Shown in pieces: positions 7,839 through 12,715 of a stretch of DNA of 12,715 nt; within the stretch, counting starts at the first letter, position 1, and the number at the start of each line of letters is the position of its first letter. The translations under genes and the position numbers were made by a program. The notes beneath the pieces are model-generated. The model searched no databases. It saw nothing but the letters and a program-made list of their open reading frames with translations, and was not told where the DNA came from. Source of the DNA: Bacteroidaceae bacterium (GTDB lineage Bacteria; Bacteroidota; Bacteroidia; Bacteroidales; Bacteroidaceae); assembly GCA_017558165.1 (NCBI GenBank), contig JAFYWE010000118.1, positions 1 through 12,715 on the forward strand, given 5' to 3'.

Positions 7839-7870
7839 CGAAAATACAACTTTTTGCACAACAGTTAAAA
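7839..7870 (-). promoter_or_regulatory. Candidate promoter of the susCD operon
   Basis: On the minus strand TATTTTCG (7839-7846) differs by one base from TAnnTTTG, with TTTT (7867-7870) 20 bases upstream in place of TTTG. The start would fall around 7833, so the mRNA would begin with the 7806-7834 hairpin. A weak match of this kind would fit an activator-dependent promoter, but it may be chance in AT-rich DNA. Confidence 0.35.
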
Positions 7871-8203
7871 TATTTTAAGCACTTTTTTTCATTAAAAGTG
7901 TTATTTTTTTATCAAAACGGCAATTTTGAACACTTTTTGCTCAAAAATGTCTATCGTGTGCAACGCGGTTTAAAGCAGTTAAAAGAGAGCAAAACGAGCA
8001 TTTTTTACGCAGAAATAGACAGACATTGTATTGATTATCAACGCATAATACCACGCTTAACAGTCAATACGCATGTTTATACAAAAAGTTAGTCAAATTA
8101 CACAAAACACGCTCAATGGGACACTTTTAAAATGATTTTATTTTTTAACATTTTTAAACAAGAAGGAAAAAGCGCACCCCACGCGCGTACATTATATAAT
8201 ATA

Positions 8204-8315
8204 TAAGGCCCAAAAGGGCAAAAAGGGCAAAAAGGCCGAAAAGGAAAAGAGAAAAGAAATACAGGCCTTGGGGCATTTAGGCACCTTTTGGCCCCTTTTG
8301 CCCTTATAGGCCTTA
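8204..8315 (-). repeat. Large imperfect inverted repeat (112 bases) after the amidase-like gene
   Basis: Outer arm TAAGGCC (8204-8210) pairs with GGCCTTA (8309-8315). Pairing continues inward through AAGGGCAAAA (8214-8223) with 8296-8305, GGGC (8225-8228) with 8291-8294, AAAA (8229-8232) with 8286-8289, and GG (8234-8235) with 8284-8285. Roughly 28 pairs form, with few mismatches. The left arm is itself a near-tandem A/G repeat with a unit of about nine bases (CAAAAGGG-type, three to four copies). It sits 20 bases after the stop of the gene at 8335, so it may act as its terminator. There is no clean U tract after the stem on either strand. Confidence 0.7.
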
Positions 8316-8318
8316 ATG

Positions 8319-8350
8319 CAAAGTTATGTAAATACTACTTTAATAAGAAA
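8319..8350 (-). promoter_or_regulatory. Promoter-like element beside the large inverted repeat
   Basis: On the minus strand TAACTTTG (8319-8326) matches the Bacteroidota -7 consensus exactly. TTTC (8347-8350) lies 20 bases upstream, one base off TTTG. Transcription would start near 8313, inside the outer arm of the 8204-8315 repeat. The result would be either an RNA that begins with that structure or a susC leader of about 550 bases. Part of the element lies within the last codons of the upstream gene. Confidence 0.35.
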
Positions 8351-11268
8351 CGCATAACTGCACCCATAAGTTTTGCGCGGAGGGCACTATTTTTTACTGT
8401 TTCGAAAGGAAAGCTTGTAGAAAGCACACGATAACCGTCGCCGGCATAGGCCACGCCGGCACTCTCCTTGCAGTCATCGAAGATAAAAGAGACGAAAGCA
8501 TCGTCAAGTGGAACAAGGATATCGGGACGCGAAACGGCATAGCGTTCCTCGTTTACCCGGCGCGCAATGGAGAGATGCAGTCCCGAGCCTGAGATATTCT
8601 CATCGGAGAGATCTGTAACCGTGCCGCCATAATCAAAATGAAGCAAATCGCGGATAAATTGCCTGTCGGTATCGCTACCCTGCATATCACTGGCAATGAA
8701 CGCACCGCTTACAAAAAGATTGCCGCCCGCGTGGCAATATGCCATGAGTTTCTCCTGCAAAGCTGCAGGGAAAGTCTTGTAGGGAGCATTATAATGGAGC
8801 AACGAGCCATCGCCGCCCTGTTTTTCGGCACCGAGAATGAGGTCTACGACAGCATATTCCGACAAATTGACCATTCCATCCATAACAGCCTCGCTGCCAC
8901 ACGACAGGAAACTGATATCGTTTGCAGCCAACGCCTCGCCATGGATACGTGGATAGTTGAATGTATTGCCGGCAATGAGCATTCCCTCGTACTCGCTGTC
9001 ACTCAAGCCCAAGCCGCCCTCGATATTGATATTCTCGCGCAGGAAGTCGAGCTGCTGTCCGCAGTATTCAGGAGTACGCATATATGGCAAGCCGGGATCG
9101 CGTTCAAGATCAAAGCCTATGCGTTTGGCAGTAAAGAGTGTATCGGGGCCACCAAGGCGATGGAAACCGTTGACAACGAGCGCCCTGCCCTTCTCGTTCT
9201 TTGCAATATAGAGCGAGAGTTCCTCGGACGGCAAGCTGCAGCCACCATCATTGAGCGCCGCGACCTTAAAGCTGTACATGACACCCTTTTCGACAGGAAC
9301 GGTACAATGGGGGCTACTCACGATGGTTCCGTTATCGTACCCAACGCCATCAACGCTCTTGTATACTATATATTTCTCGGGCTTTGCCGTCGGTTCAAGC
9401 GCATCCTCTACCGGGTGCCATGAGAGTTGCACCTCCTTGCCGTTCTTTGACATTGACATTGCAAAGTGACTCACAGGCAGTGGCTGAACGACATAATCAT
9501 CGCCACGCACATAGCACAGGTGCTTGAGCAGCGCCTTGTAGACCGAGCGCGCAAGGGTAAACTTGAAATCGGGGTCATGGGCATAGACCATATCCATGAA
9601 GTTCTGATGCGACAGCGACTCGAAAATCACCGACGGGATATAAGGCACGCGTGTCTCGCCATAATTGCGGTCAAGAATTCCACGCACAGGCCAGTGCTTG
9701 CCATAGCGGGCCGTGAGGTCATCCTGCACGCTGTTGAGCAAGAAAGAGGCTGCATCGCGCGACATCTGGCGCGAGAGACCGCTCTCGAGCGTATCGCCGT
9801 TGAATTCGGTTGTAACGACTCCCAACGAACCGATGACATTGTCCTCGGCCGAGATGCCGGCATCGGAATGGAATCCGAAGGAGAGTTCAAGAGGCACATT
9901 GAGGCCTGTGGTATCGGGGTTAAACACAGAGCCACCCGAGAGATAATTGACCGCAGAGGGGCGGCAGACAATGTCGTCGCGGTAATCGGCCTCGCCCTTA
10001 TACACGGAATATACCTCATAAGGGAATCCGCCTGTCTGCAGATTGTAGCGTGCACCCTCAAGATAACGCGGCATACCGCTAACCTGCTCCTGCGGACCAC
10101 GGGCGACATTGCCCATTCCACCGCCAAAACGCACTGCGTCGGCACTTACCACACCGCCATGGTGGCTGTAGTTGGTAAGGACAACGCCCTGTTGCTTGTC
10201 TTTTCCTTTATTAAAATGAAATGTTCCAAGATAGACCCAAGTACCGCCTCCCATGGTCTGGTTCACATTGAAGTTGGTCTCTCCACCACTGTGATGTACG
10301 GTATATGAGGCATCGGGCACTGAATTGGGGAATGTTTCGTATGCCACATAGACGGCATACTCGCCCGACGCGGGAATTTCGGGAGTCCACGTTGCCCTTG
10401 ACAGGCGCTTGGTACTCCTTGTAGCCTGCACGCAACGCGAAGAACCCATGGAGAAGGGATCATCGAGATCGTAGTAGATCTTTTTCAACGGAGCATAACC
10501 GTCGGCCCTTGTCTTCCACTTGTAGTCACGCGTTTCATTCTCGGAGTAGCGCGATGCGCCGTCACTGCACTTGTCATTGTCGACAATGACACAATTGGGC
10601 TGCCAATCGCGCTCACGCGGCGTATAGACAAGAGCGCCGGCATTCTCGAGCATGGGCATGAGGAACGGCACTACAATAGACTGTGTGAGCAGGTCCTCGG
10701 TAGTGCAATAGAGCAAGGGACGCTGCCATTTCCAGAAATCGCCATCGGCATAATAGTAACGGCCATGGCTTTGCCAAAGGGCTATATGACGGCCTTGAAG
10801 GCCGGCAACAACATCAAAGGGACGGCTGACATCCTTCACCCAGGGAGCACCATCGTAACGCACTGCACCCCACATACGTGAGTCGTCGACATCCCTGTTG
10901 CCGCGGTAGATATTGGGGATGCGGTCTTCAATGGAGCGCCCTTTGCAGACCACCTCAATATCATATTTACGAAGTTTCTTCGGGAGGATTCCGCGTATGT
11001 CCTCATATATCTTCTCCACGACCTGCGGAGTGAACGCCTGACCGGCAAATGCTTCATTGGCATAAATTACAACACGCTTGGCCTTGTTGTTGACAACAAT
11101 ATTGTTCTTGCGGCGGTCAAGAGCCGAGAATTTGAGTTGTGTCCTGTCCGAAGTGTAGTTCTTGAAGTACTCCGACAAGGCACGAGAAACAGTTTTGTCG
11201 ACACTTTGTGCCGACAAAACCGATATTCCAAAAAGGCAAAATACTATTGCCCAGAAGTGCCTTGACAT
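8335..11268 (-). CDS. Secreted multidomain protein: amidase-like fold with golvesin/xanthan-lyase-type domain and Fn3
   Basis: A 977-aa exported protein. The start is the ATG at 11268, which gives an immediate Sec signal peptide (MSRHFWAIVF, ending SVLSAQ at about 21); an in-frame GTG 12 bases earlier is less likely. Residues of about 130-240 and 430-585 together resemble a divergent N-acetylmuramoyl-L-alanine amidase (Amidase_3) fold. Candidate zinc or catalytic residues are His168 (LWQSHGRYY), His467 (FGFHSDAG) and Glu550 (VIFESLSHQN). Inserted at about 255-385 is a golvesin C-terminal/xanthan-lyase-type beta module (IPASGEYAVYVAY; GGTWVYLGTFHFNKG; VVSADAVRFG). An Fn3-like module follows at about 600-690, then an alpha/beta Rossmann-like domain at about 694-977 (YCHAGGNLFVSGAFIAS). 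Similar proteins are often labelled 'xanthan lyase' in Bacteroidota; that name rests on the shared module, not activity. Likely periplasmic or surface peptidoglycan or polysaccharide hydrolase; function is inferred. Confidence 0.8.
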   Translation of the reverse strand: MSRHFWAIVFCLFGISVLSAQSVDKTVSRALSEYFKNYTSDRTQLKFSALDRRKNNIVVNNKAKRVVIYANEAFAGQAFTPQVVEKIYEDIRGILPKKLRKYDIEVVCKGRSIEDRIPNIYRGNRDVDDSRMWGAVRYDGAPWVKDVSRPFDVVAGLQGRHIALWQSHGRYYYADGDFWKWQRPLLYCTTEDLLTQSIVVPFLMPMLENAGALVYTPRERDWQPNCVIVDNDKCSDGASRYSENETRDYKWKTRADGYAPLKKIYYDLDDPFSMGSSRCVQATRSTKRLSRATWTPEIPASGEYAVYVAYETFPNSVPDASYTVHHSGGETNFNVNQTMGGGTWVYLGTFHFNKGKDKQQGVVLTNYSHHGGVVSADAVRFGGGMGNVARGPQEQVSGMPRYLEGARYNLQTGGFPYEVYSVYKGEADYRDDIVCRPSAVNYLSGGSVFNPDTTGLNVPLELSFGFHSDAGISAEDNVIGSLGVVTTEFNGDTLESGLSRQMSRDAASFLLNSVQDDLTARYGKHWPVRGILDRNYGETRVPYIPSVIFESLSHQNFMDMVYAHDPDFKFTLARSVYKALLKHLCYVRGDDYVVQPLPVSHFAMSMSKNGKEVQLSWHPVEDALEPTAKPEKYIVYKSVDGVGYDNGTIVSSPHCTVPVEKGVMYSFKVAALNDGGCSLPSEELSLYIAKNEKGRALVVNGFHRLGGPDTLFTAKRIGFDLERDPGLPYMRTPEYCGQQLDFLRENINIEGGLGLSDSEYEGMLIAGNTFNYPRIHGEALAANDISFLSCGSEAVMDGMVNLSEYAVVDLILGAEKQGGDGSLLHYNAPYKTFPAALQEKLMAYCHAGGNLFVSGAFIASDMQGSDTDRQFIRDLLHFDYGGTVTDLSDENISGSGLHLSIARRVNEERYAVSRPDILVPLDDAFVSFIFDDCKESAGVAYAGDGYRVLSTSFPFETVKNSALRAKLMGAVMRFLLK

Positions 11269-11286
11269 TATATGCTGCACCGGATA

Positions 11287-11562
11287 TTATTTACCTGCGA
11301 GAGCGCTGATCTCCTCAAGCACAGCCTTTGCATCGGCGTTGAAAGAGTCGCAAAGAGTGTTGAAGTATTTCTTTGCAGGCATGCCAGGCTCAACATGGTT
11401 GACACGCGCTATATACTCGTTATTGAGGCTGAAAATCTTGTTGAACAACGCTACCCACGCCTCAGTGTCGCCCTGAGCATCGTATGAGAGCAAGAATGCC
11501 TCGGTTGCCAACTCGTCAACAACAAATGTAATCACCTTCTTAAGATTTTTTCTGCTTGCCAT
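11287..11562 (-). CDS. Small conserved-looking helical protein of unknown function
   Basis: A 91-aa protein starting MASRKNLKKVITFVVDELA and ending in ALAGK. The frame is open further upstream to 11619, but the added residues run through a non-coding repeat flank, and the ATG at 11562 gives a natural, basic N-terminus. No signal peptide or membrane segment is evident. It looks all-helical and cytoplasmic, with acidic and aromatic stretches (DTEAWVALFNKIFSLNNEYIARV) and the motif PGMPAKKYFNTLCDSF. I recall similar small hypothetical proteins in Bacteroidales but cannot assign a family. It ends 18 bases before the start of the secreted amidase-like gene, so the two are co-transcribed. Whether they work together is unknown. 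Confidence 0.75.
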   Translation of the reverse strand: MASRKNLKKVITFVVDELATEAFLLSYDAQGDTEAWVALFNKIFSLNNEYIARVNHVEPGMPAKKYFNTLCDSFNADAKAVLEEISALAGK

Positions 11563-11621
11563 AATAATTTGGTTTAGTTGAATAATTTTGATTTCACTAC
11601 ACATTCCCGAATACAGCATAG

Positions 11622-11690
11622 GGATTCTTCACTGCGTTCAGAATGACATATCACATGATATTTGTCATACTGAGCAAAGCGAAGTATTTC
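11622..11690. repeat. Dispersed palindromic repeat ('HSERSEES' type)
   Basis: Left arm 11622-11648 (ATTCTTCACTGCGTTCAGAA then TGACA) and right arm 11663-11690 (TGTCATACTGAGCAAAGCGA then AGTATTTC) are imperfect inverse copies around a 14-base AT-rich centre. Translated on the minus strand it gives CHSERSEESLCC. From general knowledge, this peptide recurs as a spurious ORF in many bacterial genomes because the underlying palindrome is a common intergenic repeat. It lies in the predicted leader of the 91-aa gene. Confidence 0.75.
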
Positions 11691-11718
11691 AATAGCCCAC
11701 ACGGCAAATATCTGATTG

Positions 11719-11749
11719 TAAAGATAGTATTTTTTGCCGACATAAACAA
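11719..11749 (-). promoter_or_regulatory. Candidate promoter of the 91-aa/amidase-like operon
   Basis: On the minus strand TATCTTTA (11719-11726) is one base off TAnnTTTG, with TTG (11747-11749) 20 bases upstream. The transcript would start near 11712 and carry the palindromic repeat in a leader of about 150 bases. It is a moderate match in AT-rich DNA. Confidence 0.35.
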
Positions 11750-11807
11750 CAACCACCGGCAAAAACAATATATTTTAGTCCATAATGGATAAAAAAGAGA
11801 AAAGCGC

Positions 11808-11838
11808 TTTTAAAATTCATAAAAAAAAACGAAATTTG
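11808..11838 (+). promoter_or_regulatory. Candidate promoter of pfp
   Basis: TTTT (11808-11811), a 19-base spacer and GAAATTTG (11831-11838) fit the Bacteroidota pattern with one mismatch in each element. The spacer contains a run of nine A residues. Transcription would start around 11845, about 30 bases ahead of the pfp ATG. The palindrome AAAAGCGCTTTT overlaps the upstream element and is placed where a regulator could act. Confidence 0.4.
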
Positions 11839-11874
11839 CAGATAAATAGAATTCTCAATTAATATTTATCTAAT

Positions 11875-12715
11875 ATGAAAAGTGCATTGCAAATAGCAAG
11901 GGCTGCTTATCAGCCAAAACTTCCCCAGGCTTTGACCGGGACTGTAAAATTGTGTGAGGGTGCTGCAACAGAGTCTGTAGCAGACCAGGAGGCTATCAAG
12001 GCCATGTTCCCCAACACCTATGGTTTGCCCATCGTTACATTCGAGAAGGGCGGCGAGGCTCAGGAGTACCCAGCAATCAACGTTGGTGTAATCCTCTCAG
12101 GCGGTCAGGCTCCTGGCGGCCACAACGTTATCGCCGGTCTTTTTGACGGTGTGAAGAAACTCAACCCCAACAGCCGCCTCTACGGTTTCCTCATGGGTCC
12201 TGGCGGTCTGGTTGACCACAAATATATGGAGATCACAGCAGAGATCATGGACGAGTACCGCAACACAGGTGGTTTCGACATCATCGGTTCAGGCCGTACT
12301 AAGCTCGAGAAGACAGAGCAGTTCGACAAGGGTCTCGAGATCATCAAGGAGCTCGACATCAAGGCTCTCGTAATCATCGGCGGTGACGACTCCAACACTA
12401 ACGCTTGCGTACTCGCCGAGTACTATGCAGCAAAGAACACAGGCGTTCAGGTTATCGGTTGTCCAAAGACAATTGACGGTGACTTGAAGAACGCCTACAT
12501 AGAGACTTCTTTCGGTTTCGATACAGCTTGTAAGGTTTACTCTGAGGTTATCGGTAACATCCAGCGCGACTGTAACTCTGCACAGAAGTACTGGCACTTC
12601 ATCAAGTTGATGGGTCGCTCGGCTTCACACATCGCACTTGAGTGCGCATTGCAGACACAGCCTAACTACTGTATCATCTCGGAGGAGGTTGAGCAGAAGG
12701 CTCTTTCACTCGACG
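11875..12715 (+). CDS. pfp: Diphosphate (PPi)-dependent 6-phosphofructokinase, C-terminal half beyond window
   Basis: The first 280 codons of a phosphofructokinase of the long PPi-dependent class, cut by the right edge. These enzymes are about 550 aa, so roughly half is present. It phosphorylates fructose 6-phosphate to fructose 1,6-bisphosphate with pyrophosphate, reversibly, in cytoplasmic glycolysis/gluconeogenesis. Visible motifs are the phosphate-binding loop GGQAPGGHN (76-84), GGDDSN (169-174) and the catalytic loop PKTIDGDL (197-204), followed by MGRSASH (246-252). The second Asp of GGDDS replaces the Gly of ATP-PFKs (GGDGS), which is the known determinant of PPi use. The N-terminal 65 residues (MKSALQIARAAYQPKLP onward) are the usual extension of the long clade. 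No Shine-Dalgarno is visible; the ATG at 11875 is the first in frame. It is divergent from the 91-aa gene. Confidence 0.95.
   Translation, partial: MKSALQIARAAYQPKLPQALTGTVKLCEGAATESVADQEAIKAMFPNTYGLPIVTFEKGGEAQEYPAINVGVILSGGQAPGGHNVIAGLFDGVKKLNPNSRLYGFLMGPGGLVDHKYMEITAEIMDEYRNTGGFDIIGSGRTKLEKTEQFDKGLEIIKELDIKALVIIGGDDSNTNACVLAEYYAAKNTGVQVIGCPKTIDGDLKNAYIETSFGFDTACKVYSEVIGNIQRDCNSAQKYWHFIKLMGRSASHIALECALQTQPNYCIISEEVEQKALSLD

Larger units (their letters stand above)
7758..8334. other. Long intergenic region upstream of susC
   Basis: This stretch of 577 bases has no gene I would support. From left to right it holds the direct repeat, leader hairpin and weak promoter at 7756-7870. Next is an AT-rich plus-strand hairpin, CACTTTT (7880-7886) with AAAAGTG (7894-7900), followed by TTATTTTTTT, which might stop plus-strand transcription. 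Then comes featureless AT-rich DNA to about 8190, a perfect palindrome ATTATATAAT (8191-8200), and the large inverted repeat 8204-8315. Confidence 0.55.
11563..11874. other. Divergent promoter region between the 91-aa gene and pfp
   Basis: These 312 bases hold, from left to right, a leader, a dispersed palindromic repeat (11622-11690), a minus-strand promoter candidate (11719-11749), a perfect 12-bp palindrome AAAAGCGCTTTT (11800-11811) and a plus-strand promoter candidate (11808-11838). A 25-codon frame at 11785-11862 is lysine-rich, overlaps the promoter and is not called as a gene. Confidence 0.55.

Noticed and set aside
7793..8092. Plus-strand frame of 99 codons upstream of susC
   Set aside because: It lies in AT-rich intergenic DNA containing the leader hairpin, with no family resemblance and no promoter.
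8204..8245. CRISPR-like or satellite array in the A/G repeats
   Set aside because: The units are only about nine bases long, imperfect, and have no spacers. They form one arm of an inverted repeat.
8638..9423. Plus-strand open frame of 261 codons opposite the amidase-like gene
   Set aside because: It is fully antisense to a gene with clear domains and a signal peptide, and its protein shows no recognisable pattern. It follows from the GC-rich codon use of the real gene.
9466..10308. Plus-strand open frame of 280 codons opposite the amidase-like gene
   Set aside because: The same reason applies: it is a shadow frame within the well-supported minus-strand gene and has no promoter or start context of its own.
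11563..11619. Longer N-terminus for the 91-aa protein (start at 11619)
   Set aside because: The extra 19 residues read into the AT-rich leader next to the palindromic repeat, and MASRKNLKK is a more natural start.
11785..11862. 25-codon frame MDKKEKSAFKIHKKKR... ahead of pfp
   Set aside because: It overlaps the predicted pfp promoter, so it would start before the transcript does. Its lysine richness comes from the A tract.

Overview
The window looks like chromosomal DNA from an anaerobic gut or oral-type Bacteroidales (Bacteroides/Prevotella/Muribaculaceae-like; genus not resolved). Four signs point this way: a SusC/SusD outer-membrane pair with lipoprotein signals; promoter candidates that fit the Bacteroidota pattern TTTG-N19-21-TAnnTTTG, the clearest being ahead of rpmH; almost no Shine-Dalgarno sites; and a pyrophosphate-dependent phosphofructokinase. 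There is no phage, insertion sequence, CRISPR array, rRNA or tRNA that I can see.

Layout. Positions 1-835 (minus) hold most of a sugar-phosphate nucleotidyltransferase whose C-terminus runs off the left edge. It is divergent from rpmH (ribosomal protein L34, 1237-1398, plus), which has its own promoter and a hairpin terminator. About 450 bases follow without a convincing gene. Positions 1850-7757 (minus) are a three-gene operon read right to left: a SusC-type TonB-dependent transporter (1067 aa), a SusD-type binding lipoprotein and a third surface-type lipoprotein in the SusE position, closed by a strong terminator at 1850-1884. The operon carries a hairpin near its predicted mRNA start and a second one between susD and the third gene. 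No glycosidase, lyase, peptidase or regulator belonging to it lies inside the window, so the substrate cannot be named.

Positions 7758-8334 are a 577-base intergenic region with an unusual 112-base A/G-rich inverted repeat (8204-8315). Positions 8335-11562 (minus) are a two-gene unit: a 91-aa helical protein of unknown function, followed after 18 bases by a 977-aa secreted multidomain protein (amidase-like fold with an inserted golvesin/xanthan-lyase-type domain, an Fn3-like module and a C-terminal alpha/beta domain). Positions 11563-11874 are a divergent promoter region with a dispersed palindromic repeat of the kind that yields spurious 'HSERSEES' peptides. Positions 11875-12715 (plus) are the first 280 codons of PPi-dependent 6-phosphofructokinase.

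Together the genes describe envelope nutrient capture (SusCD), a secreted, probably wall- or polysaccharide-directed protein, central glycolysis (pfp), nucleotide-sugar synthesis and translation (L34). I do not see a clearly new multi-gene system. The most unusual signals are non-coding: the 8204-8315 structure with a promoter-like element at its edge, the SusC leader hairpin and the susD-lipoprotein intercistronic hairpin.
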